Positions 35,499 through 44,051 of a stretch of 64,000 bases of DNA are shown one piece after another (position 1 is the stretch's first letter; the number at the start of each line of letters is the position of its first letter). The notes beneath the pieces were generated by a model. That model saw nothing but the letters and a program-made list of their open reading frames with translations, had not been told where the DNA came from and made no database searches. The position numbers and the translations under genes were made by a program. Location: NCBI RefSeq assembly GCF_007859205.1, contig NZ_VOHP01000003.1:62001-126000 (forward strand), written 5' to 3'. This DNA comes from Streptococcus sp. sy004. Lineage in GTDB: Bacteria > Bacillota > Bacilli > Lactobacillales > Streptococcaceae.

Positions 35499-35936
35499 TC
35501 AATACCTCGGATAAGCATAATAGGCTGTTTCAGTCAGTTCTGCCTTACCTTTTTCAAAAGTTTCCTTGTCCCAAGTCATGACAAAATCTTCCTGCTCATC
35601 GTCCATGAGAAAGTCCATGATACCATCTAAGCCCTCATCTGCCACTTGGTTAAGGTATTGAGCAAAATAGGCTAGAAACTCTCGTGAGAAGCCTTTTTTC
35701 GCCTCAAATGGCAGAGCCACTAGGTAGTCTTCTGCGTCAAATTTGGTCTTTTCTGGATTGTAAAAAAGAACAAATTCTTCTAAGGCTACCGGTTCTTCCA
35801 CATCTGCCAACCCTACTTCCAAAATAAAACTCAACTCCACTGCATGATTTTGCTTCTGCCAATCAATCGCATAATCATAGTGAAAATGCTTATCCATTTC
35901 TTCTTCCAATACTGATAAAAAACCATACTTTGCCAT
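35499..35936 (-). CDS. DUF3013 family protein
   Basis: A 145-residue acidic soluble protein (MAKYGFLSVLEEEMDKHFHYDY at its start; VMTWDKETFEKGKAEL near the end). I recognise it as DUF3013, conserved in streptococci before prmA. No catalytic motif is visible and no function is known. Confidence 0.8.
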   Translation of the reverse strand: MAKYGFLSVLEEEMDKHFHYDYAIDWQKQNHAVELSFILEVGLADVEEPVALEEFVLFYNPEKTKFDAEDYLVALPFEAKKGFSREFLAYFAQYLNQVADEGLDGIMDFLMDDEQEDFVMTWDKETFEKGKAELTETAYYAYPRY

Positions 35937-35938
35937 TG

Positions 35939-36274
35939 TTATCTCCTTTGTTCCATAAATGTTTCTAGATTAGTTTGATGACCGTATTTGACCGATGCTT
36001 GCCTGTCTTTTTCTAAGATTGTCTTGGTCAGGTCTAATTGATTAACCGCAGCCAAAGCCAAGGTATAATGTAAAATATCTGCCAACTCTTCTGCCAAACG
36101 TTCAGATAAGTCTGTTTCAGCTACTATATCTTTGCGACCTGCACGCTGATTGAGTAGTTCTGCCACTTCGCCAATTTCTTCCACCAATTTCATAAAAAGA
36201 GCTTGCTCAGGCATTCCTACTCCATAGCGATGACGCAAATAATCTTCTAAAATCGCAACCGTCACTTGAGTCAT
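35939..36274 (-). CDS. MazG-like nucleotide pyrophosphohydrolase
   Basis: A product of about 111 residues with the MazG-type acidic helix pattern (FMKLVEEIGEVAELLNQ at about 24-40 and ELADILHYTLALA at about 65), which binds magnesium in NTP pyrophosphohydrolases. It lies two bases upstream of the DUF3013 gene. ATG at 36274 with GGGGA upstream is preferred to a hydrophobic N-terminal extension read from 36325. The substrate is unknown. Confidence 0.82.
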   Translation of the reverse strand: MTQVTVAILEDYLRHRYGVGMPEQALFMKLVEEIGEVAELLNQRAGRKDIVAETDLSERLAEELADILHYTLALAAVNQLDLTKTILEKDRQASVKYGHQTNLETFMEQRR

Positions 36275-36339
36275 CTTCTTTTCCCCACTATCTAAATATA
36301 GTATAATAATTATACCATAAAGCATTGGAAAGGATACTT

Positions 36340-37632
36340 ATGATAGACAATCTCGCTCTTCGCATGCGACCCCAAACCATTGATCAGATTATCGGCCAAG
36401 AGCATTTGGTTGGCACAGGTAAAATTATCCGTCGAATGGTGGAAGCCAACCGTTTAACCTCTATGATTTTGTATGGGCCACCTGGCATTGGTAAGACGTC
36501 GATTGCCAGTGCTATCGCTGGCACAACCAAGTATGCCTTTCGTACTTTTAATGCTACGATTGATAGCAAAAAACGACTACAGGAAATTGCCGAAGAAGCC
36601 AAATTTTCAGGTGGTTTAGTGCTTCTACTTGATGAAATCCACCGTTTAGATAAAACCAAGCAAGATTTTCTGCTACCGCTCCTAGAGCAAGGAATAATGA
36701 TTATGATTGGAGCAACAACAGAAAATCCTTTCTTCTCTGTCACCCCTGCCATTCGTAGCCGAGTACAGATTTTTGAGCTAGAACCCTTGACCACTGAACA
36801 AGTCAAACAGGCTATCCAGCTAGCATTAACTGATAAGGAAAGAGGTTTTCCTTTCCCAGTAAGACTTAATGAGGACGCCTTGGACTTCATCGCCATTTCC
36901 ACCAATGGTGATTTGCGTTCAGCCTACAATTCACTTGATTTAGCCGTTTTATCTACCCCAGAAGAAAAAGACAGTAGTCGTCATATCACACTAGATATTA
37001 TCCAAAATAGCCTGCAAAGGTCTTACATCACCATGGATAAAAATGGTGATGGGCATTACGATACCTTATCAGCCCTACAAAAATCAATTCGTGGTTCAGA
37101 TGTCAATGCCAGCCTTCACTACGCTGCTCGCTTGATTGCAGCAGGAGATTTACCTAGTTTGGCTAGACGATTAACTGTGATTGCTTATGAAGATATTGGA
37201 CTCGCTAACCCAGAAGCCCAAATTCATACCGTAACTGCCCTTGAGGCCGCTCAAAAGATCGGTTTTCCTGAAGCAAGGATATTGATTGCAAATGTGGTGA
37301 TTGATTTAGCCCTATCTCCAAAATCCAACTCAGCCTATCTGGCTATGGATCAAGCTCTAGCTGATTTGAAAACGTATGGCAATCTTCCTATTCCTAGACA
37401 CTTAAGAGATGGGCATTATGCTGGTATCCAAGAATTAGGCAATGCCCAAAACTATCTTTATCCCCACAACTATCCTGACAAATGGGTTAAACAAGATTAC
37501 CTACCTAAGCAATTGACTAGGGCAAATTATTTTCAACCCAATCAAACAGGAAAGTATGAACGAACCTTAGCCATGACCAAAGAACGAATCGACCAACTCT
37601 TAAAAAATCATGAAAGCCCTCTCAAAAAATGA
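36340..37632 (+). CDS. rarA: Replication-associated recombination protein RarA
   Basis: An AAA+ ATPase acting at stalled forks. The product of about 430 residues has Walker A YGPPGIGKTSIASAIA (about 46-61), Walker B LLLDEIHRLDK, sensor 1 GATTENPFFSVTPAIRSR and, C-terminally, EDIGLANPEAQ and PRHLRDGHYAG. The ATG at 36340 sits five bases after AAAGGA. It is divergent to the MazG-like gene and is followed by the 6S RNA gene, an arrangement shared with other firmicutes. Confidence 0.95.
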   Translation: MIDNLALRMRPQTIDQIIGQEHLVGTGKIIRRMVEANRLTSMILYGPPGIGKTSIASAIAGTTKYAFRTFNATIDSKKRLQEIAEEAKFSGGLVLLLDEIHRLDKTKQDFLLPLLEQGIMIMIGATTENPFFSVTPAIRSRVQIFELEPLTTEQVKQAIQLALTDKERGFPFPVRLNEDALDFIAISTNGDLRSAYNSLDLAVLSTPEEKDSSRHITLDIIQNSLQRSYITMDKNGDGHYDTLSALQKSIRGSDVNASLHYAARLIAAGDLPSLARRLTVIAYEDIGLANPEAQIHTVTALEAAQKIGFPEARILIANVVIDLALSPKSNSAYLAMDQALADLKTYGNLPIPRHLRDGHYAGIQELGNAQNYLYPHNYPDKWVKQDYLPKQLTRANYFQPNQTGKYERTLAMTKERIDQLLKNHESPLKK

Positions 37633-37642
37633 CTGCTAGGAC

Positions 37643-37670
37643 TTGAATTTTTTAATAAATGTGATATGAT
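37643..37670 (+). promoter_or_regulatory. 6S RNA promoter
   Basis: TTGAAT (37643-37648), 16 bases, then TATGAT (37665-37670) with TG one base before the -10, placing the start near 37677. Confidence 0.6.
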
Positions 37671-37676
37671 AAAGAT

Positions 37677-37870
37677 ATAAAAATTGCTGTGGTGTACGAA
37701 TCCACACTAAGTGTTGACCGACTATTTTTTGTATTTTCGGGAGACAAAAGTCTTTTGGCAGTATGTAGGCCGTTGCACACGGAAACAACTAAGTCAAAGC
37801 GAGTCGCCCACCTGTTTACTTTGTACGGGTTCAATACAAATCGTGGATAACGGCACCAATACAGCATGTC
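37677..37870 (+). ncRNA. ssrS: 6S RNA
   Basis: About 190 bases between rarA and tRNA-Lys. The ends pair (ATTGCTGT near 37683 with ACAGCAT near 37861-37867), and further complementary segments lie inside on both sides of a central region, as in 6S RNA, which binds RNA polymerase holoenzyme. No ORF is credible in it. Size, terminal stem, its own promoter and the rarA/tRNA-Lys context support the call; I could not run a covariance model. It is probably processed from a transcript that includes the tRNA. Confidence 0.75.
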
Positions 37871-37943
37871 GCCTCCTTAGCTCAGCTGGCAGAGCAGCGG
37901 ACTCTTAATCCGTGGGTCGCAGGTTCGATCCCTGCAGGGGGCA
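37871..37943 (+). tRNA. tRNA-Lys (anticodon CTT)
   Basis: A 73-base cloverleaf: acceptor GCCTCCT pairs with AGGGGGC (one G-U) plus discriminator A; D arm with AGCTCAGCTGGCAGAGC; anticodon loop CTCTTAA giving CTT (codon AAG); T loop GGTTCGATCC. CCA is not encoded. It is co-oriented with 6S RNA and followed by a terminator. Confidence 0.96.
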
Positions 37944-37955
37944 TGAAGAACCTCT

Positions 37956-37985
37956 AAAAAAGCCTGATTTGATAGGCTTTTTTAT
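37956..37985 (+). terminator. Terminator after 6S RNA/tRNA-Lys
   Basis: AAAAAAGCCT and AGGCTTTTTT form a ten-base stem around GATTTGAT, 12 bases after the tRNA. Confidence 0.85.
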
Positions 37986-38024
37986 TTTTTTTGGTCAAAA
38001 TTTGGTCAATTTTTATATGATTAA

Positions 38025-38052
38025 AACTCCACCTATTTATATAGGTGGAGTT
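38025..38052 (-). terminator. Terminator of the PadR/HAAS unit
   Basis: AACTCCACCTAT and ATAGGTGGAGTT are perfect 12-base arms with a four-base loop; the minus strand continues TTTTAATC. Confidence 0.8.
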
Positions 38053-38055
38053 ATT

Positions 38056-39615
38056 TTATTCGAGTGTTAAATCGCCTTCTGTGACATTAAGCGTAAGCAT
38101 TGCTGTTTGGTCATCCAAGGTCTTGGTGACTTGTTGGAAATCATCTTCTCCTTGTTGAGTGTTGGCACCATTCATAAGATCGGGAGCAACTTTTAAGGTG
38201 CCACCCATCACTGACACATCAAGTCCTAATTTGTTTCTACTATCTGAGGCTAACTGAAGATTGATACTATTGTCCTCATTAGTCAATTTAACATCTTCTT
38301 TTAGAGAAAGGCCACTAATGTCAACCTCCGTAGAAGAACCAGTAAGAGTAACCTTATCCAAGGTTAGATTATTAGCAGTCAAATCCCCTCCACTCAAGAT
38401 GATGTTAGATTGAGCAAGATTGGTATTAGTAAATAGAACGGTACTTTCTACTACATCTAGTCTTAAATTATCCAATTGACTGTTTTGGAAAGACAGCTGC
38501 ATACTTTCACCATCTCCACTTGTGATACGACCACCAGAAATTTGGCTTGATTGAACATTAACATTGCCTACTAAATCAACTTGATCAATGACTTGATTAT
38601 TGATTTGAATTTCGCTTAGGACAACATCACCAACCAAACTAGTTAAACGTTTCCCCTTTGGAATAGATAGCACTACCGTCTGCTTCTCTGATTGTTTATC
38701 ATTCAAAAAATATCCAACAGCAGTCAAGAAACCTGTAACTCTCGATTGATTACTTTCTTCACTAAGAGTTAATTTACCCTGATTATTTCTAACGTTTAGC
38801 TGACCTAGATAATTCTTATTATCATAGTAAGACAGGTGAACCTTGTCATCACTTGATTCTTCAATTTTCATACGACGTGTAAACAAGGTCAAATCCACAT
38901 CAGTCACTTGATCGTAAGTCTCTGTTTGCTAAACAAAATCTCCTGAATACGTTTTAATATCATCAAGACCTCCATTAAGATAGCCAAGTCCTAAAAATCC
39001 TAGACCCAACATTGCACTAATACTGCCTGTTAGAAACAGTCTTTTTGCCATTTTTTCATGCTTTTTTCCCTCTTTTCTAATCCATTTCATCATCACAAGA
39101 ACTACCCAAAGCAGCATTTTTCCTAATATCAAGATAAACCAAACACCAAACAGAAAAATTGCTAAACATACCAAGGCTAATCCTACTGACATACTCGCTG
39201 CTGCTAAAGATGTTTGAAACAACATATACGCTTCCCACAAACTAACTCCAAAGCCAAAAACAAGTGTCATCATAACAGCGAATCCAAACACAGTTATAGC
39301 CACCACAACACCAATTAGCAGAAGAAAGATTGGAATCGCAAAGGGACTAATTAGAATTGCTGAAATCAGAATTAAGATAAGTTTTTTATTGGATGATTGT
39401 TTATTCTCATCTAGCAAATGTTTATCTAAAATATTTTCAATAATATCTTGAGCTGCCTGCCTAGGACTACCTAACTCTACCATAATTTCAGCTTCTTTAT
39501 CAGGCCCTGCCTCAGCAAAATATTCTTCAAAATAATCCATAGCCTCTTGATAATCTTCTTAAGGCAACTTCTTCAAATACTTACTTAACTTTCCCAAATA
39601 CTCGGTCTTAGTCAT
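38056..39615 (-). pseudogene. HAAS (DUF1700)/DUF4097 membrane protein, broken by two in-frame stops
   Basis: One reading frame of 520 codons begins at ATG 39615 (MTKTEYLGKLSKYLKKLP), hits TAA at codon 19 (39559-39561), reopens as EDYQEAMDYFEEYF and an N-terminal HAAS domain with about four membrane helices, hits TAG at 38929-38931, then continues in the same frame as a secreted-side DUF4097 beta-repeat domain (to 38056). Both stops are single-base changes from sense codons (GAA to TAA is likely for the first; the HAAS consensus has LPEEDY). The downstream DUF4097 frame has only GTG starts with no ribosome site. The ATG overlaps the padR stop, so the two genes are one unit. Reinitiation at 39540 (AAGAGG just before ATG) could still make the middle piece. 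Function of the family is not known; such proteins are co-regulated by PadR. Confidence 0.85.
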
Positions 39616-39928
39616 CGTTCAATCTCCCTTCAATAATGTTATCCACCGTCATACGATAAGCCTGCCAAGCCAGCTTCAAAAATTCTAACTGCTGACGCCC
39701 TTGTTCTGTAATCGTATAATACTTTCGCTGTCGCCTCTGATATTCCTTACTATAGGTTTCCAAATAACCTGCCTTTTGTAATTTTTTCAAGATTGGATAA
39801 AGGGTTGACTCCTTGATACTTGCTAAAAACTTAACTGTTTGACTAATTTCATAACCATAGGAATCGTCACGATCAACAATCGCCAAGATTAAAAATTCAA
39901 TCAAAACAGATGACGTTGGAAAGTACAT
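39608..39928 (-). CDS. PadR family transcriptional regulator
   Basis: A 106-residue winged-helix protein: FLILAIVDRDDSYGYEISQTVKFL (residues 11-34), the recognition-helix region ESTLYPILKKLQKAGYLETY (38-57), the wing QRRQRKYYTITEQGRQQL (64-81) and a C-terminal dimer helix. PadR proteins of this size sit before HAAS/DUF4097 membrane genes and repress their own operon. Its last codons overlap the following (broken) gene. The promoter contains two matching inverted repeats. Confidence 0.92.
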   Translation of the reverse strand: MYFPTSSVLIEFLILAIVDRDDSYGYEISQTVKFLASIKESTLYPILKKLQKAGYLETYSKEYQRRQRKYYTITEQGRQQLEFLKLAWQAYRMTVDNIIEGRLNDD

Positions 39929-39960
39929 CTTTTCCCTCCTTTTTTATTGTATATAATTTA

Positions 39961-40041
39961 TATATATAAATATTTTATATATAGAGTATATAGCAAATTA
40001 ATTGTCCTGTCAAGCCTAATATATAAATTTTTTATATATTT
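39961..40041 (-). promoter_or_regulatory. padR promoter with two PadR-type dyads
   Basis: TTGACA (40008-40013), 17 bases, TATACT (39985-39990) on the minus strand. Two dyads with identical nine-base arms flank it: ATATATAAA-N3-TTTATATAT at 39962-39982 (ten-base arms from 39961 to 39983), between the -10 and the gene, and the same motif at 40021-40041, upstream of the -35. They are the likely PadR operators. Confidence 0.75.
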
Positions 40042-40055
40042 TTTGAAACAACAAA

Positions 40056-40082
40056 AAAACAGTCACTTAGACTGTTTTTTAT
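40056..40082 (-). terminator. Terminator of the MFS transporter gene
   Basis: AAAAAACAGTC and GACTGTTTTTT form an 11-base stem around ACTTA, three bases after the transporter stop. Confidence 0.85.
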
Positions 40083-40085
40083 CTG

Positions 40086-41303
40086 TTATTTTTTCTTATA
40101 AGTTTCTGGGAGTGTCATGATCATCAAAAGATAGACAACTGGTACTAGGAAGTAGAAGATGTTAGATGCCCAGTAACCCATGTTAGCATAAATCCAGCTC
40201 CAAATAAAATTCAAGATAGTGTAAAGACCATAAGTTACACCCCAGATAATACCAAACATCAAGGTTGCTTTTTGTGGGTTCATATTTGGCAACTCATGTG
40301 GAATATTGAGATAAACTGCATATTGGTAGAAAATCAAGAAACCACTCACAAAGAACAATAGATAAGCTAATAGCGATAATTTAAGGACAGCTACTGAAAT
40401 AATACCGAGTGCCATTGACGCAATTGCAAGAATACCTAGCATTACCAAGTATGGTTTACGTTCGCGGTTTACAGGGCTCTTCAAACGAACCAAGGTTCCC
40501 ATGATACCACCACCAGATACGGCAAGAACCATGTAACTAGCTTGGAAAATTTCTGGGAATTCTTTTGCCAATTGATTTGGAACAGTGTTTAGTGACATTA
40601 CATAAAGGATAAGAAAGGCTGCAAATCCGACAGCAAAACGCCATACAAACGAATCTTTAAGAGCCATACCGTATGAGTAAGTTGCCACTTGATCGGTACT
40701 TTGACCTCCTGTTTCAAAATCTTCAGCACAAACCAACCAAACAACAAAAGTTACAATCGCAACTAATGCAACACCACTAAGGGTAATACGCCAATCCATA
40801 CGCAAAGCATCTGCCCATAGAGCAAAAGCTACTGCGATTAAGAAAGCTCCAATATTGTAACTAGCAGTGATAAAAGATGAATAGAACAGTTTTTTATCTT
40901 GAGAAACAAAGCGAACAACGACTGGGTTCATATAAACCATGATCATTGAACCACCAAGTGCCATAATCATACGAGCCACAATATAGAACCAATAATTAGG
41001 CATCCAAGCTGCCACCATGGCAAAACAGAGAAGAGCAATGGCTACTTGTGCCGCTTTTTTAATACCTAATTTAACCAAAACAGCCGCTGCTAAGAAATTG
41101 GCAATAACACGAGCAATAGTAATCGTGTAATTAACCATCTCAGAGATAGTTGGGTCAACCCCTTTATCTCCAAAAAACGTTGCGACTACTTGGGGACCTA
41201 AACTAGATCCGCCGACCCAGCTGGCTGCAAATGTGATATAAGCAATCAGCAAGGTATAAAACATGAGAATACCCTTTTTAGGGCTGATATCTTTAGTTGT
41301 CAT
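40086..41303 (-). CDS. MFS transporter
   Basis: A 405-residue protein with about 12 membrane helices. Features include GVDPTISEMVNYTITIARVIANFL in helix 2, MIMALGGSMIMVYMNPVVVRF in helix 4, and a loop around residue 200 between halves (EDFETGGQSTDQ). It is a major-facilitator transporter; substrate unknown. It has a consensus promoter with a perfect cre site, so CcpA-mediated repression by preferred sugars is likely, which suggests that it carries a nutrient or metabolic product. Confidence 0.88.
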   Translation of the reverse strand: MTTKDISPKKGILMFYTLLIAYITFAASWVGGSSLGPQVVATFFGDKGVDPTISEMVNYTITIARVIANFLAAAVLVKLGIKKAAQVAIALLCFAMVAAWMPNYWFYIVARMIMALGGSMIMVYMNPVVVRFVSQDKKLFYSSFITASYNIGAFLIAVAFALWADALRMDWRITLSGVALVAIVTFVVWLVCAEDFETGGQSTDQVATYSYGMALKDSFVWRFAVGFAAFLILYVMSLNTVPNQLAKEFPEIFQASYMVLAVSGGGIMGTLVRLKSPVNRERKPYLVMLGILAIASMALGIISVAVLKLSLLAYLLFFVSGFLIFYQYAVYLNIPHELPNMNPQKATLMFGIIWGVTYGLYTILNFIWSWIYANMGYWASNIFYFLVPVVYLLMIMTLPETYKKK

Positions 41304-41318
41304 AACAACCTCCTTATT

Positions 41319-41369
41319 TTGATAGCGTTTTCATATAATAATATATCAAGAAAGTAAGAGTTTTGTCAA
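41319..41369 (-). promoter_or_regulatory. MFS promoter with CcpA cre site
   Basis: TTGACA (41364-41369), 18 bases, TATATT (41340-41345) on the minus strand. ATGAAAACGCTATCAA (41319-41334) fits the cre consensus WTGNAARCGNWWWCAW at every position and covers the expected start point. Confidence 0.75.
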
Positions 41370-41537
41370 TGGGTACGCTCATTTATTTTCAAGTATATTT
41401 TTTCACAAAATAGACGACTTTTACATAAAGAAAAAATAAAAGAAAGCCTAAACTGTTCAAAAATACTATCAGCACTATCAATTTACTCCATCTTACCAGT
41501 CAATTGAACCAGAAGAAAGTATGGTTTTCAACAAAAT

Positions 41538-41564
41538 AAAAAGTCCATAAGACATGGACTTTTT
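41538..41564 (-). terminator. Terminator of rpsD
   Basis: AAAAAGTCCAT and ATGGACTTTTT form a perfect 11-base stem with loop AAGAC, about 18 bases after the rpsD stop. Confidence 0.88.
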
Positions 41565-41581
41565 GAATATAATACTTAAAA

Positions 41582-42193
41582 TTAAAGCATTTTGTTGTAG
41601 AATTCAACGACAAGAGCTTCGTTGATTTCTGGGTTGATCTCATCACGCTCTGGCAAGCGAGTCAATGAACCTTCTAATTTTTCAGCATCAAATGATACGA
41701 AAGCTGGACGACCAAGTGTTGCTTCAACCGCTTCAAGAATCGCTGGTACTTTAATTGATTTTTCACGAACTGAAATCACTTGACCAACTTCAACACGATA
41801 TGATGGGATATCTACACGTTTACCATCAACCAAAATATGACCATGGTTAACGAATTGACGTGCTTGACGACGAGTTGTTGCAAGACCTAGACGGTAAACA
41901 ACGTTGTCAAGACGACGCTCAAGAAGAAGCATGAAGTTGAAACCAAGTGTTCCACCTTTAACTTTTGAAGCTTGAACGAACAAGTTACGGAATTGTTTTT
42001 CGTTCATTCCGTAAGAGAAACGAAGTTTTTGTTTCTCAGCTAATTGCAAACCGTACTCAGAAAGTTTAGAACGGTTGTTTGGTCCATGTTGACCTGGCAC
42101 ATAGTTACGACGTGCCAATTCTTTACCTGTACCTGTAAGTGAAAGACCCAAGCGACGAGCTTGTTTCCATGATGGTCCTGTATAACGTGACAT
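41582..42193 (-). CDS. rpsD: 30S ribosomal protein S4
   Basis: A 203-residue primary 16S rRNA-binding protein. It begins [19 protein letters not shown], and the S4 domain has [34 protein letters not shown] and [16 protein letters not shown] at 42193 follows GGAGG by eight bases; an upstream ATG at 42208 overlaps that site and is not used. A leader of about 150 bases precedes it, and S4 often represses its own translation there. Confidence 0.97.
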   Translation of the reverse strand: MSRYTGPSWKQARRLGLSLTGTGKELARRNYVPGQHGPNNRSKLSEYGLQLAEKQKLRFSYGMNEKQFRNLFVQASKVKGGTLGFNFMLLLERRLDNVVYRLGLATTRRQARQFVNHGHILVDGKRVDIPSYRVEVGQVISVREKSIKVPAILEAVEATLGRPAFVSFDAEKLEGSLTRLPERDEINPEINEALVVEFYNKML

Positions 42194-42342
42194 TGAAATG
42201 TCCTCCATAAAAAATTTATTATGGAAATAGTCTTAAAAGAATCCTGATTCGTGCAGTTAATCTTCGCCCAAACAGCAAAGGTTACTAATTTAACAACTAA
42301 CTGTTGACGAGCTCCATATTCTTATTGCTGCTATTTCACATA
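42194..42342 (-). promoter_or_regulatory. Structured rpsD 5' leader (candidate S4 autoregulatory RNA)
   Basis: The leader begins with GAAATAGCAGCAA, whose parts can pair with TTTGCTGTT in the middle and CTATTTC close to the ribosome site. Nested long-range pairing that ends near GGAGG suits a translational control element. Autoregulation by S4 is known in Bacillus; here it is inferred. Confidence 0.45.
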
Positions 42343-42348
42343 AGATTC

Positions 42349-42377
42349 AGTATAACAAAAAAACTAGGACTTGTAAA
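42349..42377 (-). promoter_or_regulatory. rpsD promoter
   Basis: TTTACA (42372-42377), 17 bases, TATACT (42349-42354) on the minus strand. The -35 lies in the loop of the preceding veg terminator. Confidence 0.65.
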
Positions 42378-42386
42378 GCCCTAGTT
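42357..42386 (-). terminator. Terminator of the veg operon
   Basis: AACTAGG (42362-42368) and CCTAGTT (42380-42386), extended by three further pairs, form a hairpin followed on the minus strand by seven T. It overlaps the veg stop and the rpsD promoter. Confidence 0.8.
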
Positions 42387-42666
42387 ACTCTTTATCTAAA
42401 TAACGAATCAAAGTTTTCTCAGTCAAAATATCCGAGTAAGTGTAAGATTCAACATAAGTATTTGCTGGAGTTCCTGGCATCGAAGCTGCGTCTGTGTATT
42501 CAACAATAAAGAGAGATTGATAGACTTCTGTCAAACGTCCAACTTTTGTTTTTTCACGTTTACGACCATGCTCTAAGGTCATTTCAACTAATTGCCCTTC
42601 ATGGTTTTTAATATCTTCTTTGATTTTTTTCATCTTTGCCACATCAGCAAAAGCATCACTACTCAT
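42385..42666 (-). CDS. veg: Veg family protein
   Basis: A 93-residue protein (FADVAKMKKIKEDIKNHEGQ; GRKREKTKVGRLTEVYQSLFIVEY), the small SH3-like-fold Veg family. In Bacillus Veg affects biofilm genes; the role in streptococci is not established. It follows dnaC by nine bases and precedes rpsD. Confidence 0.88.
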   Translation of the reverse strand: MSSDAFADVAKMKKIKEDIKNHEGQLVEMTLEHGRKREKTKVGRLTEVYQSLFIVEYTDAASMPGTPANTYVESYTYSDILTEKTLIRYLDKE

Positions 42667-42675
42667 CTATTTCTC

Positions 42676-44037
42676 CTAACTTTCTTCAAAATGGGCAATG
42701 GTTGAGAATTTATTGTACTCTTTTTGGAACATCAATTTGACCGTTCCACGTGCCCCACTACGATTTTTTTCTAAAATAACTTCAATGGTATTGTCAGTCA
42801 AGGCCTGTTCATCTTCTTTATCGCCACGATCATAGTAATCTTCACGGTAAAGAAAGGCAACGATATCTGCATCTTGCTCGATAGACCCTGATTCACGAAT
42901 ATCAGATAGAATTGGACGCTTGTCTTGACGTTGTTCAACCCCACGAGAAAGCTGACTGAGCGCAATAACTGGCACTCGCAACTCTTTGGCCAAGATTTTG
43001 AGTTGGCGAGAAATCTCTGACACCTCTTGTTGACGATTTTCTGGTCTTGTTCCTGTGATTAACTGCAAATAATCAATGACGATAAGGCCCAAACCACCTT
43101 CAACTTCTTTATCTAGCTTACGACTTCTAGCTCTAATCTCTGTAATTTTAATCCCTGGTGTGTCATCGATAAAAATCGGTGCCTCTGCCAAAGTACCCTG
43201 AGCAATCGTCAAACTCTGCCACTCTTGATCGGTTAGTTTACCTGTCCGTAAATGGTGAGAATCTACCAGACCCTCAGCTGCCAACATCCGATCCACTAGA
43301 CTTTCTGCTCCCATTTCCAGAGAGAAGATCGCCACTGCACGCCCTTGTTTTGTCCCAACATTTTGAGCAATATTAAGCACAAATGCTGTCTTTCCGACTG
43401 CTGGTCGAGCTGCCAAAATAACCAACTGATCAGGATGTAAACCTGTTGTCATGCGATCCAAGTCACGAAATCCTGTCGGCAAACCTGTCACATCTGACGT
43501 TTGACGTGAACGGATTTCTAAGTTTTCATAGTTGAGTTTAAGCACATCAGAAATCTTTTGAAAGCCATTGGCATGCGAACGCTCATTGATTTCCAGTAAC
43601 TGCTTTTCTGCCTTAGCGATTAACTCATCTGAATCTTGAGTTCCCTCATAGGCCAAATTGACCGTTTCTGTCAATCTACTAATCAACTGACGAAGCTGTG
43701 CTTTTTCAGCAACTAAACGTGCATAATATTCCGCATTAGCACTGGTTGGTACACTATTGACCAACTCGGCTAGATAAGAAACACCACCCACATTAGCCAA
43801 ATCTCCTTGTCGATCCAAGATATTTCGAATCGTTGTTGCATCAATTGCCTCATTACGGTCATTGAGAGTAACCATGGCTTGAAACACAACTCGATTGGCA
43901 TACTTGTAAAAATCATCTGGGTCAAGATATTCACGGACAGTTACCAGCTTGTCTGGTGAGATAAAAATCGCTCCTAAGACAGACTGTTCTGCAACTAAAT
44001 CTTGTGGTTGAAGCCGTAATTCTTGTACATCAGACAT
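42676..44037 (-). CDS. dnaC: Replicative DNA helicase (DnaB-type)
   Basis: Hexameric fork helicase. The 453-residue product has an N-terminal DnaG-binding domain (residues 12-115, EQSVLGAIFISPD), linker, and the RecA-like domain with Walker A AARPAVGKTAFVLNIA (about 208-223), SLEMGAESLVDRM, LIVIDYLQLITG and the arginine-finger region RDKRPxLSDIRESGSIEQDAD. It follows rplI and gdpP, the usual order. Confidence 0.96.
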   Translation of the reverse strand: MSDVQELRLQPQDLVAEQSVLGAIFISPDKLVTVREYLDPDDFYKYANRVVFQAMVTLNDRNEAIDATTIRNILDRQGDLANVGGVSYLAELVNSVPTSANAEYYARLVAEKAQLRQLISRLTETVNLAYEGTQDSDELIAKAEKQLLEINERSHANGFQKISDVLKLNYENLEIRSRQTSDVTGLPTGFRDLDRMTTGLHPDQLVILAARPAVGKTAFVLNIAQNVGTKQGRAVAIFSLEMGAESLVDRMLAAEGLVDSHHLRTGKLTDQEWQSLTIAQGTLAEAPIFIDDTPGIKITEIRARSRKLDKEVEGGLGLIVIDYLQLITGTRPENRQQEVSEISRQLKILAKELRVPVIALSQLSRGVEQRQDKRPILSDIRESGSIEQDADIVAFLYREDYYDRGDKEDEQALTDNTIEVILEKNRSGARGTVKLMFQKEYNKFSTIAHFEES

Positions 44038-44051
44038 CTTTACCTCCTATC

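Noticed and set aside
37990-38012. Direct repeat GGTCAAAATTT-GGTCAA after tRNA-Lys, possibly an attachment-site remnant
   Set aside because: tRNA-Lys is a common integration target, but no duplicated tRNA end, integrase or element is present; the stretch is too simple to decide.
38056-38907. DUF4097 segment as an independent gene
   Set aside because: It would start at GTG without a ribosome site and is in frame with the upstream HAAS segment across a TAG; a broken single gene is simpler.
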